From assembly GCF_039539965.1 (NCBI RefSeq), contig NZ_BAABED010000001.1, positions 2,542,001-2,606,000 on the forward strand: a stretch of 64,000 nucleotides of DNA, given 5' to 3'. How positions within the stretch are numbered: the stretch's first letter is position 1; every line of letters starts with the position of its first letter. The DNA is from Arthrobacter methylotrophus. GTDB lineage: Bacteria > Actinomycetota > Actinomycetes > Actinomycetales > Micrococcaceae. This document shows, in pieces, positions 55,812 to 64,000 of the stretch. Position numbers and translations under genes: made by a program. The notes under the pieces are model-generated. The model was not told the origin of the DNA. It made no database searches and saw only the letters and a list, made by a program, of their open reading frames with translations.

Positions 55812-56052
55812 TCTCTTCGTCATCCCGCACTACGGTCACTGACCGCTGCACCACGTTGTCGAAGTCGAGGCTGCCCTGGCCGTCCGCAATCCTTGGTGGG
55901 GAGCTTGAGCGAGTTCACCATGTTGGTCCCGTACAGCTGGGACGCCCGGGCGGCAGCCGGCCGGGCGGTCGGGGTATCCGAGAATCACCACACCGTCGTT
56001 GGTAACCACGCGTTGGCCGGCGACGGAACCTTCCACGTTGCCGCTCTGGGCC
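55812..56052 (-). pseudogene. Remnant of a second pntA (transhydrogenase alpha)
   Basis: Minus-strand text EGSVAGQRVVTNDGVVILGY, followed in other frames by pieces matching [20 protein letters not shown] and [14 protein letters not shown], corresponds to the end of domain I of PntA. The matching part of the intact gene lies at about 17480-17710. At least two frameshifts occur and both ends are missing. DNA identity is high but not perfect, so this is a diverged second copy. Confidence 0.85.
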
Positions 56053-56158
56053 AGCCAAGGGTGTAACCCGGGGCTCTAGATGGCCCAAACCCCGCGAACG
56101 CAAAGGAAAGAGGCACCCGGCCACACCAGCTGATTTATGCACAGTTAGAGGGCCAAAG

Positions 56159-56204
56159 GCCCCTGACCTGCGAAGACACTGTGCCCGAGGTGGGACTCGA
56201 ACCG
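56159..56204 (-). repeat. tRNA 3'-end fragment, attachment-site copy 2
   Basis: Same orientation and same 46-base block as copy 1 with two mismatches, including the T-loop and acceptor strand of a tRNA-Leu-like gene. Flanking similarity continues weakly on both sides (GGCCAAA before it, GGGA-TTCCC-like after it). No complete cloverleaf can be built. Confidence 0.75.
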
Positions 56205-56387
56205 CATTCCGGTGCTCCGCAAACACAGGGAGTTCCCTGAAATATCCGCAATACGTGTCAGTCCGACGGCGGTACGGCCGAGTCCAGGGGCTCGTGGGTG
56301 CACACCGCATTTATTGGCCTTCGAACTCCTCCACTGACCGCTCATCGGGAATTCCGGCACATTAGCCTGGGACCCCCTCCACCGGAG

Positions 56388-56756
56388 CTATCGTCGAATC
56401 AGATGTTTCTCGATCAGGATGGCGCTGCGCCGCAAATCGATGTCGCCGGCGGCCACTCCCACCACCAGGTCGAAGCCCTCTTCCGTGTTGAAGTCGTGCC
56501 GGAACCCGTTGATCCACAGCAGCAACACCATGAGCGTCCAGGCAGTGCGCTTGTTGCCGTCGATGAGCGGATGAAACCTCGCCACGGACTCGAGCAGGGC
56601 TGCCGCTTTCAGGGCCAGTTGAGGATAGGCTTCCGTGCCCATGACCGTCGTTGCCGGGCGCGCCAAGGCGGAAGCGAGCAGCCCAATGTCACGGATGTGG
56701 AACCCGTACCGGTCGATCACCTGCAGTGCGTCCTCAATTTCGAGGTACTGACTCAT
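56388..56756 (-). CDS. doc: Doc (death-on-curing) family toxin
   Basis: A 122-residue Fic/Doc-fold protein with the active-site motif HPLIDGNKRTAW (Doc version of HxFxxGNxR). Doc toxins phosphorylate elongation factor Tu and stop translation until neutralised. The ATG overlaps the antitoxin stop by four bases, as usual for such pairs. It lies close to the second tRNA-end copy and may stabilise the island. Confidence 0.9.
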   Translation of the reverse strand: MSQYLEIEDALQVIDRYGFHIRDIGLLASALARPATTVMGTEAYPQLALKAAALLESVARFHPLIDGNKRTAWTLMVLLLWINGFRHDFNTEEGFDLVVGVAAGDIDLRRSAILIEKHLIRR

Positions 56757-56959
56757 GCATCCTCAAGGCGTTTAAGCAGCGCCGCGTCATGGCTCACCAC
56801 AAAATCCAGACCCTCATTGATCTCCCGGCGGCGGCCGTGCCGCTGCAGGACCAGCTCGGCCCCCTGGAGCAGCAGCGCCGACTTGGACGTGTGCTCCTCG
56901 GCCGCAAGTTCATCGAGACGGCGGTCGAGGTCTTCCGGAACACGCAGATTCATGGCCAT
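56753..56959 (-). CDS. Ribbon-helix-helix antitoxin of the Doc pair
   Basis: A 68-residue protein beginning MAMNLRVPEDLDRRLDELA with a ribbon-helix-helix pattern (short strand, then helices EEHTSKSALLLQGAELVL). The C-terminal tail with NEGLDFVVSHDAAL probably binds the Doc toxin encoded directly downstream. It is likely the autoregulator of the pair. Confidence 0.85.
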   Translation of the reverse strand: MAMNLRVPEDLDRRLDELAAEEHTSKSALLLQGAELVLQRHGRRREINEGLDFVVSHDAALLKRLEDA

Positions 56960-57132
56960 AACTCATGGTACCAAAACAGTACCAGTCCTCAGTTGACATA
57001 ACACCAACTCCCCTATGAGCGGTCGAGGATGCGGTTGCGGGCCCTGCCACTCGATTGACGTCTGCTCACCAGTCAGGAGTTGCTGCCTAACACGCTTTGG
57101 CAGCCCACCATTCCCAAATATCAATCCTCTAA

Positions 57133-57705
57133 ATTGTCACCGAGGACACCCCCACCTTTCCCGAGTCGCCGTACGGCGAAACCAAGCTGATCGGAGGGCG
57201 GCTCATCCGAGACCAGGGCCGGCCAGCGGGCTCCAAAGCACGGCGCTGCGCAACTTCAAGGTCGTTGGGTCTGGCGACACCGGGATCTACGACTCCGGCC
57301 CCCGCAATCTCTTTCTCCTCGTGCTCGCGGCACTGAAGGCAGGCAAACGGCCAAAAGTATTCGGCACCGATTACGACACGCCCGACGGCACCTGCATCCG
57401 CGACTACATCCACGTCAGCGACCTCGCCCAGGCCCAGGTTGCAGCCGCTCAGGCTCTCGAGACCGGCGGCCATCTGGAAGCCAGATACAACCTCGGCTCC
57501 GGAACCGGAGTCTCCGTGCGGGAAATCATGGGCACCATGACTGCCAGTCACCGGCAAGGAGTTCCAACCGGAAATCTGCCCGCGCCGCCTCGGCGACCCT
57601 GCCCGGATCGTAGCCATGGGCGACCTCGGCGCCAGAGACCTCGGCTGGAAAATGCGCCACAGCCTCGAAGACATGGTGGCCGGCGCCTTCGCCGCAACTC
57701 CCTAG
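57133..57705 (+). pseudogene. UDP-glucose 4-epimerase-like gene (galE), broken
   Basis: Three frames carry consecutive GalE text: first FPESPYGETKLIGGRLI with the active-site Tyr and Lys, then from about 57250 VVGSGDTGIYDSGPRNLFLL, PKVFGTDYDTPDGTCIRDYI and HVSDLAQAQVAAAQALETGG, then from about 57545 EFQPEICPRRLGDPARIVAM and RDLGWKMRHSLEDMV. The NAD-binding N-terminal part of about 140 residues is missing and there are two frameshifts. Confidence 0.88.
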
Positions 57706-57813
57706 ACCGGGCGACCCCGCAATCAGCATCCGGCCGTCATGACACTTCAGGGCACGTCAGAGGCATGCACGTCAACACGTTAAAGCAAAAACCCCTCCTC
57801 CGAAAGGGTTTGC

Positions 57814-57838
57814 TGTGCCCGAGGTGAGACTCGAACCG
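57814..57838 (-). repeat. tRNA 3'-end fragment, attachment-site copy 3
   Basis: Matches the 25-base core of copies 1 and 2 with one mismatch (GTGAG for GTGGG) and the same orientation. To its left a different downstream sequence starts (GCAAACCCTTTCGG on the minus strand), like the natural terminator after a tRNA gene. The rest of the tRNA is absent to its right. Confidence 0.7.
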
Positions 57839-58235
57839 CATCCATCAAACGCGTCCGGTAGTTACCGACGGCATCCGGCGGCATCCCCGTACGCCTGCCA
57901 ATATTGGTGGTCGATGACGGCCTGGGATCTTCGACCATAGCCTGCAGGAAACCACGGTCCCGGCCGGAAGTCGTCGACAGCGCGCTTCGATGACCACCCG
58001 CTCGTTCGGACGCCGGCGTCGCCACCGAGAACCCGACCACCGACACCCCCCGTCACCCGGCGGCCCGTCGGCCCATCCCCCAGTTCATTCGTCAGCCTGC
58101 GCATCGCCTCCCCGAGACGGCCCAGGAATTCGCCGGTCTCAGTCTCGGACACCACCGCCCAGCCACCGGCCACGGCAAGGTCCTCAGCGGCGCGGTGCAC
58201 TAGGTGTGAGCATCAACTCGGCGCAATGGGCGATG
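57839..58235. other. Non-coding stretch after tRNA-end copy 3
   Basis: About 400 bases. Open frames on both strands (for example minus 57862-58200 with EFLGRLGEAMRRLTNELGD) have no ribosome binding site or recognisable domain. Confidence 0.45.
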
Positions 58236-58286
58236 CGCCCAGCGGCAGCAGGGCCTGAAATTCGTAGTCCGTGCTGCCGCTGGGCG
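58236..58286 (-). terminator. Terminator of ppsA
   Basis: Perfect 15-base inverted repeat CGCCCAGCGGCAGCA / TGCTGCCGCTGGGCG around a 21-base loop, directly after the minus-strand ppsA stop. Confidence 0.8.
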
Positions 58287-58291
58287 TCCCA

Positions 58292-60721
58292 CTAGACTTC
58301 CCCGGCGCGGTGCTGTGAGTTCGCCGTGGCGCCCACCCCGGCCTCGGCGGCCGTGCGAGCGAGCCGGAGCCAGGTATCCACCACGGTGTCAGGGTTTAGG
58401 GAGACGGAATCGATCCCTTCCTCGACCAGCCACTCGGCGAAGTCCGTGTGGTCACTGGGGCCCTGGCCGCAGATGCCCACATATTTGCCGCGCGCTTTGC
58501 AGGCTTTGATGGCCATGCTCAGGAGCTTTTTGATGGCAGGGTCGCGCTCATCGAATCCGCCCGCGACTATCGCGGAATCCCGGTCCAGGCCCAGGCCCAG
58601 CTGGGTCATGTCATTGGATCCGATGGAGAACCCGTCAAAGTAGTCCAGGAACTCGTCAGCGAGCAGCGCGTTGGACGGAATCTCACACATCATGATCACC
58701 TCCAGGCCGTTCTCACCACGGGTGAGGCCATTCTCGGCTAGGAGTTCAATGACACCGCGGGCCTCGTCCAGGGTCCGAACGAACGGGATCATCAGCTTGA
58801 CGTTGGTCAACCCCATTTCGTTGCGGACGAAGGACAGGGCCTCGCACTCGAGGTCGAAGCAGTCGCGGAAGGACGGCTCCAGGTAGCGCGAGGCGCCGCG
58901 AAAGCCGATCATCGGGTTCTCTTCGTGCGGCTCGTAAGCAGGTCCACCAATCAGGTTGGCGTACTCGTTGGACTTGAAGTCGGACATGCGCACAATCACC
59001 GGCCGCGGCGCGAACGCCGCGGCGATCGTGGACACCCCTTCTGCGAGCCGCTTGATGTAGTAGTCGCGCGGGCTGCTGTACGCGGCAATCCGTTCCCGGA
59101 TGTCCGCGGCCACGTCCGCCGGCTGGCTGTCCAGGTTCAGCAGTGCCTTGGGATGGATGCCGATCTGGCGGTTAATGATGAATTCCAGCCTGGCCAAGCC
59201 GACGCCGTGGTTGGGCAGCTGCGCGAAGGTGAACGCCTGCTCCGGCGTCCCGACATTCATCATGACCTTGACCGGGGCCTCGGGCAGCTGGGTGATCTCG
59301 GTTTCCTCGACACTGAAGTCCAGCAGACCCTCGTAGATGACACCGGTCTCGCCGTCGGCACAGGAGACGGTCACCTCGAGGCCGTCGGAGAGCACGTCGG
59401 TCGCCGCGCCGGTGCCGACGACGGCGGGAATCCCCAGTTCCCGGGCAATGATGGCCGCGTGGCAGGTGCGTCCGCCGCGATTGGTCACAATGGCCGAGGC
59501 CCGCTTCATGATCGGTTCCCAGTCCGGGTCCGTCATGTCGGCGACGAGGACGTCGCCGGTCTTGAACGCGGCCATCTGGTCGATCGAGGTAAGAATGCGG
59601 ACGCTGCCGGCGCCGATGCGCTGGCCGATGGCGCGGCCCTCGACCAGCACCCGGCCGGTCCCGTTGAGCCGGAAACGGCTCAGGTTGCCGGAGGCCCGAC
59701 GGGACTGCACGGTCTCCGGGCGTGCCTGCAGAATGTACAAGCCGCCGTCGATTCCGTCCTTGCCCCATTCGATGTCCATCGGCCGGCCGTAGTGTTTCTC
59801 GATCGCGACGGCGTGCCTGGCGAGCTGTTCGACGTCGTCGTCGCTGAGGCTGAAGCGGTTCCGCAAGGCGGCCTCAACCGGTACGAAGTCGATGGTGCGG
59901 CCGATTTCGCGGCTGGTCGTGTAGGTCATCTGGAGGGCCTTCTCGCCCAGTCCGCGCTTGAGGATTGCAGGCCTGCCAGCCTGCAGTGCGGGCTTGTATA
60001 CATAGAACTCGTCGGGGTTGACCGCGCCTTGGACAACAGCCTCGCCGAGGCCGTAAGAGGACGTGACGAACACTGCGTCCTGGAACCCGGACTCCGTGTC
60101 CATGGTGAACATGACGCCCGAGGCCCCGACATCGGAGCGAACCATGCGCTGGATGCCGGCGGAGAGCGCCACCTCGGCGTGTTCGAATTTGTGGTGCACG
60201 CGGTAGGCGATCGCTCTGTCGTTGTAGAGGGAAGCGAACACGTCCTTGATGGCGAGCAGGATGTTCTCGATGCCGCGGACATTCAGGAAGGTTTCCTGCT
60301 GCCCGGCGAAGGAGGCATCGGGAAGGTCTTCCGCGGTCGCGCTGGAACGCACGGCCCAGGACAGGTCCTCAGAACCGCCGTGCTTGTCCACCAACTGCTG
60401 GTAGGAGTTCCGGATCTGCGCTTCAAAGTCCGGCAGGAACGGCGTCTCGCGCATCAAAGACCGGATCTCTTGCCCGGCCAAGGCGAGCGCGGTCACGTCG
60501 TCTGTATCCAGGCCGACCAGCCGGTCGGCAATCTTCTGGTCCAGGCCCGAATCGGCCAGGAAGTTGCGGTAGGCATCCGCGGTCGTGGCGAAACCGTCCG
60601 GGACATGGACCCCGGCAGAGGTCAGATTCTGCACCATCTCCCCGAGGGACGCGTTCTTTCCGCCCACCCGGTCCAGGTCCTTGAGTCCGAGCTCTGAGAA
60701 CCACAGGATGTCTGTCGTCAT
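58292..60721 (-). CDS. ppsA: Phosphoenolpyruvate synthase
   Basis: An 809-residue protein with the N-terminal ATP-binding domain ([40 protein letters not shown]), the central swivelling domain with the phospho-His in [20 protein letters not shown], and the C-terminal PEP-binding barrel with [19 protein letters not shown]. It makes PEP, AMP and phosphate from pyruvate and ATP for gluconeogenesis on acids. The ATG at 60721 has AAAGGAG upstream. Its regulator gene lies 143 bases upstream, same strand. Confidence 0.95.
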   Translation of the reverse strand: MTTDILWFSELGLKDLDRVGGKNASLGEMVQNLTSAGVHVPDGFATTADAYRNFLADSGLDQKIADRLVGLDTDDVTALALAGQEIRSLMRETPFLPDFEAQIRNSYQQLVDKHGGSEDLSWAVRSSATAEDLPDASFAGQQETFLNVRGIENILLAIKDVFASLYNDRAIAYRVHHKFEHAEVALSAGIQRMVRSDVGASGVMFTMDTESGFQDAVFVTSSYGLGEAVVQGAVNPDEFYVYKPALQAGRPAILKRGLGEKALQMTYTTSREIGRTIDFVPVEAALRNRFSLSDDDVEQLARHAVAIEKHYGRPMDIEWGKDGIDGGLYILQARPETVQSRRASGNLSRFRLNGTGRVLVEGRAIGQRIGAGSVRILTSIDQMAAFKTGDVLVADMTDPDWEPIMKRASAIVTNRGGRTCHAAIIARELGIPAVVGTGAATDVLSDGLEVTVSCADGETGVIYEGLLDFSVEETEITQLPEAPVKVMMNVGTPEQAFTFAQLPNHGVGLARLEFIINRQIGIHPKALLNLDSQPADVAADIRERIAAYSSPRDYYIKRLAEGVSTIAAAFAPRPVIVRMSDFKSNEYANLIGGPAYEPHEENPMIGFRGASRYLEPSFRDCFDLECEALSFVRNEMGLTNVKLMIPFVRTLDEARGVIELLAENGLTRGENGLEVIMMCEIPSNALLADEFLDYFDGFSIGSNDMTQLGLGLDRDSAIVAGGFDERDPAIKKLLSMAIKACKARGKYVGICGQGPSDHTDFAEWLVEEGIDSVSLNPDTVVDTWLRLARTAAEAGVGATANSQHRAGEV

Positions 60722-60864
60722 AATTACTGCTCCTTTGCAGGTGATGGCGTGCAAGTGCGCCGCCTCGCTCGCCGCGGTGGCCGGTTGATGGGCACAAGCC
60801 CTGTCCACATTGACAGGTCTCCAGCGCACTTTCCACATGACGTGCGCCACACAGGCTTGTGAAA

Positions 60865-61683
60865 CTAATGTTTGAGGTTCATCCGCTGCAGGATGGTGGC
60901 CGCCATTTCCTCAACGGACACTGTGGCTGAATTCAGGTACGGAATCCTATGGGACACGTATAACTGCTCGGCGCTGCGCAACTCGAAGCCACACTGCCGC
61001 AGCGAGGCGTATGGCGAACCGCGGCGTCGTTCGGTGCGGATCTGGCTCAGGCGCAGGGGGTTGGAGGAGAGGCCGAAACACTTCTCAGTGAAAGGCCTCA
61101 GCGGTTTGGGGAGCCCTTCCCGCTCAAAGTCCTCGTCCACGAGCGGGAAGTTTGCTGCGAAGATGCCGTGCTGCAGTGCCAAGTACATCGTGGTAGGCGT
61201 TTTGCCACAACGGGACGGCGCCACCAAGATGACCTGGGCCTTCTCGAGCGCCCGCAGGCTCTGGCCGTCGTCGTGTTCCATGGCATACTCCACGGCGGCC
61301 ATCCGGGACTGATACCGCTCCGCGTTACCCAGGCCATGGGCCCTGCCGGGTTCGCCGCTGGCCGGGGAACCGAGGGCCTGCTCCAGCTGTCCGAGATGCG
61401 TTCCGATGAGATCCACAATGATCCCCCCGCACGTCGCCAGAACCTCGCGGATATCACTGCTGACGGCGGTGGAAAAGACGATCGGTCGCTGGCCGGTGAT
61501 TGCCAGCTGGTCGATGGTTCGGACCACGGTCTTGGCCTGTTCGACAGTCGTGATGAATGGCACCGTGATGCGGTCAAAATTATTGGCAGGGAACTGCGTC
61601 AACAAAGTGTTGCCGAGCGTTTCCGCGGTGATGCCGGTGCTGTCCGAAAGGAAGTACACAGGCCGAAGATCGTCATTGGTCAT
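60865..61683 (-). CDS. ppsR: PEP synthase regulatory protein (bifunctional kinase/pyrophosphorylase)
   Basis: A 272-residue DUF299 protein: [20 protein letters not shown] at the N terminus and the P-loop [20 protein letters not shown]. Members phosphorylate PEP synthase on Thr using ADP and reverse it with phosphate, switching gluconeogenesis. The ATG at 61683 has TTGGAG upstream. Adjacency to ppsA confirms the assignment. Confidence 0.93.
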   Translation of the reverse strand: MTNDDLRPVYFLSDSTGITAETLGNTLLTQFPANNFDRITVPFITTVEQAKTVVRTIDQLAITGQRPIVFSTAVSSDIREVLATCGGIIVDLIGTHLGQLEQALGSPASGEPGRAHGLGNAERYQSRMAAVEYAMEHDDGQSLRALEKAQVILVAPSRCGKTPTTMYLALQHGIFAANFPLVDEDFEREGLPKPLRPFTEKCFGLSSNPLRLSQIRTERRRGSPYASLRQCGFELRSAEQLYVSHRIPYLNSATVSVEEMAATILQRMNLKH

Positions 61684-61872
61684 GATGCATTCTCCAACAG
61701 GACGACCCCGGTCCGGTATCGGGCCCGGCGACTTGTGGGAAGACGCAGCACGGGCCCTTTGGGCTGTTGTCAACAACCTGGCCGAGCGGTCCCCACAAGG
61801 CCCCGCAGTGTCGCTTCGCGGACGGTGTTCTCAGGTTCTCGTCTATGCGTGCGGCAATCCCTGCCCGCTGCC

Positions 61873-62262
61873 CTACGGGTCGGGCCGGCACTTTCCTTGA
61901 CCGAGGAGGGAGAGCCCGGTGAGGTCACCAGCACCGAACGACACCACGCCCGGAGTCTCGGAGGGATTCATGACGTGGCTCGGGTCATTGACGTGGTCCA
62001 GGCCCACCACGTGACCGACCTCGTGCTCGATCACCGCCCGGACCTGTTCCGTTCCGAGTTCCGCAGACATTCGTTGAAGGACAGGACCGTTCAGTTCCAC
62101 CTGCCCGCTCACGTAGGTGAAACCGGTATTCCCGAAGCTGACAGCTTCACTGCAGCCCAGGCCCCTGACGGTTTCCCCTCGGGCAGGGTTCGTGAATTTC
62201 GCTTGTTCGGCGTGGGTTTCCCAGGCTGCGAATTCAGGTTGGCGAGTTCCGTTCCCGGACAC
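61873..62262 (-). pseudogene. Matrixin-like zinc metalloprotease, 5'-truncated
   Basis: The frame holds the metzincin zinc site VIEHEVGHVVGLDHV and the Met-turn HVMNPS followed by SFGAGDLTGLSLLGQGKC. Related secreted proteases have a signal peptide and about 100 more residues before this part. Here a stop codon precedes the region and only weak, frame-shifted traces lie upstream, so it is probably a truncated gene. A GTG at 62262 could start a 129-residue cytoplasmic protein, but that seems unlikely to be functional. Confidence 0.65.
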
Positions 62263-62513
62263 CCGTCACCCATCAGCAAGTTCCACGAGTTGTTGCATCC
62301 CGCATTCACGAATCATGACCGGCCGGTTTCGTCCGGAGACGCTTCTCGGGCTCTCCTGTGGAGGGAGCTCCATCTCCGGCGGGCGTTCGATGCCGGCGAT
62401 GTGGCACCGCTCACCTCAGTCGACACGAAGGGTAACCTCACGCCATTGTCAGAAGAACCCGCAGGTCCCGGCGCATATTCTGAGATCAGCCGTATCCGAT
62501 CCTGAAGGAAGCC

Positions 62514-63572
62514 ATGCCCGACACCTCACGTCCCTTACGCAAACTTGGATTCCTCACTATCGGCCTGTTCGATCCGGCGGATCCCGCCTCGGGCCACGAA
62601 TCCACTTTGCAGATCATCGAACTTGGCGAACGGCTTGGGTTCGACAGCGCGTGGCTGCGGCACCGTCATCTGCAGTTCGGAATCTCCTCGCCCATCGCGA
62701 TGATGGCCGCCGCCAGCCAACGCACCTCACGGATCGAGCTCGGAACCGCTGTAACTCCGCTGGGCTGGGAAAACCCCTTGCGCCTTGCCGAAGACCTGGC
62801 CACGGTGGATCTGCTCGCCGGGGGACGCATCAATCCGGGGCTGAGCGTGGGTGAACCGATGCATTACGACACAGTGAAGCATGAGCTGTACCCGGATTCC
62901 TCCGAGTTAGAGGATTTCAGCTACGGGCGCCTGAACCGATTTGCCCGTCTGATCGCGGGGGAAAAGGTGCGGGACTTTTCCGGCAGGCAGGGTGTAGTCG
63001 AGGAATTCTCCAACCGCGTCGAGCCGCACTCTGCCGGGCTCCGGGATCGCCTTTGGTATGGGGCGGCCAGCAGGAAGTCGGCCGTCTGGGCCGGGGCAAA
63101 CGGCTTCAATCTGCTCTCCAGCAGCGTCATCTTTCCGGAAGCGGATCAGGAACCGGACTTTGCCCGAATCCAGCAGTCGCAGATTCGTGCCTTCCGTGAA
63201 GCCGCTGAAACGTCAGCCCAGGCGCACGGACAGGCCCGCGTGTCGCAGGGCCTGGTGGTGATCCCAACTGATTCGGCTTCGCCGGGTCAGCGGGAGAAAT
63301 ACCAGCGGTATGTTGATGAACGCACTCCCCGCACACGGGCGCCGCAGGGGGCAAGGGGCATGCTGTTCGCCGCGGACCTGATCGGTACCAGCGACGAGAT
63401 CGCCGAACAGCTATACGCACACGCAGGATTTCAGGAAGTCGACGAGGTGGCGTTTGCGCTGCCCTTCAGCTTCGACCACGAGGATTACATCCAGATCCTC
63501 ACCGACATCGCCAGCAAGCTCGGTCCAGCCCTGGGATGGACTCCAGCTGAAGTCCGGCGCGACCCGCAGTAG
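62514..63572 (+). CDS. LLM class flavin-dependent oxidoreductase
   Basis: A 352-residue luciferase-like monooxygenase-fold protein. Features are LGFLTIGLFDPADPASG, LGFDSAWLRHRHLQFG, RIELGTAVTPLGWENPLRLA and LLAGGRINPGLSVGEPM. Such enzymes use FMN or F420; which one is not clear. It starts at an ATG with GAAGGAAGCC upstream and is a single gene beside the protease remnant. Confidence 0.87.
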   Translation: MPDTSRPLRKLGFLTIGLFDPADPASGHESTLQIIELGERLGFDSAWLRHRHLQFGISSPIAMMAAASQRTSRIELGTAVTPLGWENPLRLAEDLATVDLLAGGRINPGLSVGEPMHYDTVKHELYPDSSELEDFSYGRLNRFARLIAGEKVRDFSGRQGVVEEFSNRVEPHSAGLRDRLWYGAASRKSAVWAGANGFNLLSSSVIFPEADQEPDFARIQQSQIRAFREAAETSAQAHGQARVSQGLVVIPTDSASPGQREKYQRYVDERTPRTRAPQGARGMLFAADLIGTSDEIAEQLYAHAGFQEVDEVAFALPFSFDHEDYIQILTDIASKLGPALGWTPAEVRRDPQ

Positions 63573-63893
63573 GCGTCACGGCCTACAATCGACCACACGT
63601 TGGGCATTCCTGGGCGGCTGTGCGCTGCAGAGTCGCGGTGCTCCCAGTTGTCAGAGCGGTCCCACGAGCTCGCGGCCTGGCTCCCACTCATATTGTGCTC
63701 TCAAGAAAATCGCCATCTCCCACTGCCCGGGGAAGAAGACGACGCGCAGGGACGCACCGCAGGGTGGAGATGAAACCACCCTTGCCCGACACCGGATCCC
63801 AAACACCGACACCCCGCGCCGGATTTTAAGCACTACGGACCCGAACTACGACAACCAGCCTAGGAGCTCAACTGTGCGGTAGCCTTTCGTCCC
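63573..63893. other. Non-coding stretch before the last gene
   Basis: About 320 bases with no supported gene or terminator-like structure; presumably holds the promoter of the partial gene at the window end. Confidence 0.5.
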
Positions 63894-64000
63894 ATGGTCG
63901 ATGCGAAGCGGTTCCGAGTACTCCTTGAGGAGGAACGTGACCGCAAGGTTGCGCTCTTGAGAGCCCTCCTTGGGGACATCACTTCGGTAAACGTCGCCAG
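63894..64000 (+). CDS. Probable TraR/DksA-like protein, N-terminal start only
   Basis: The ATG at 63894 opens a frame that runs off the window after 35 codons. It reads MVDAKRFRVLLEEERDRK and continues LLRALLGDITS, a helical coiled-coil start typical of actinobacterial TraR/DksA-type zinc finger proteins. The zinc finger itself would lie outside the window, so the family is a guess from the first helix. No strong ribosome binding site is visible. Confidence 0.45.
   Translation, partial: MVDAKRFRVLLEEERDRKVALLRALLGDITSVNVA

Overview
The window is a high-GC actinobacterial chromosome segment, most likely from the Micrococcaceae (Arthrobacter, Pseudarthrobacter or Paenarthrobacter). Indicators are a mycothiol-type maleylpyruvate isomerase, a mycofactocin-type SDR, a short-LID adenylate kinase, PEP synthase paired with its PPSR regulator, strong GGAGG-type ribosome binding sites and frequent GTG/TTG starts. 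No rRNA or complete tRNA is visible and there is no CRISPR array.

Layout. 1-4.6 kb: end of a small oxidative operon (GMC flavoprotein, SDR, Gfo/Idh/MocA protein, NTF2-like protein, aldo/keto reductase). 5.5-10.8 kb: LapA-like membrane protein, a decayed RbsA/RbsC-type ABC transporter fused by deletion to the end of a gentisate-pathway operon, an orphan adenylate kinase, DoxX and an SDR. 11-15.1 kb: a broken integrase, a tRNA 3'-end fragment, a truncated XRE antitoxin-like gene and a glycogen-debranching-like pseudogene with about four frameshifts. 15.5-18.6 kb: pntAB transhydrogenase. 19.4-21.6 kb: a CYP199-like P450 with a flavin/[2Fe-2S] reductase. 21.8-31.75 kb (minus): an eight-gene operon with NDP-forming acyl-CoA synthetase, three-part biotin-dependent acyl-CoA carboxylase, quinone oxidoreductase, ABC binding lipoprotein, and an ACAD10/11-like kinase plus acyl-CoA dehydrogenase pair. 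32-34.7 kb: LysR regulator, ABC permease, SDR. 35-45.9 kb (plus): a ten-gene operon with ABC ATPase, hydrolase, HAPMO-type Baeyer-Villiger monooxygenase, second hydrolase, SDR and a full beta-oxidation set ending in a glutaryl-CoA-dehydrogenase-like protein. 46-50.9 kb: two MFS transporters, a phosphatase-like protein, SDR and MaoC hydratase. 51-55.7 kb: thiolase fragment, YeiH/LysR/DsrE genes and a fold-III PLP enzyme. 55.8-57.8 kb: pntA remnant, second tRNA-end copy, Doc toxin-antitoxin pair, galE pseudogene, third tRNA-end copy. 58.3-64 kb: ppsA, ppsR, matrixin remnant, LLM oxidoreductase and the start of a probable DksA-like gene.

Interpretation. About 44 kb between the first two tRNA-end copies looks like a genomic island carrying a complete catabolic route. 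My reading is: uptake by the split ABC transporter or MFS carriers, oxidation by P450 and SDRs, ring or chain oxygen insertion by the monooxygenase, ester or lactone hydrolysis, CoA activation, phosphorylation and phosphate elimination of a hydroxyacyl-CoA by the ACAD10/11-like pair, then beta-oxidation through a glutaryl-CoA-like stage. The substrate is unknown; a cyclic ketone or aryl ketone fits best. The island edges are full of pseudogenes, so this is a repeatedly rearranged integration hotspot.
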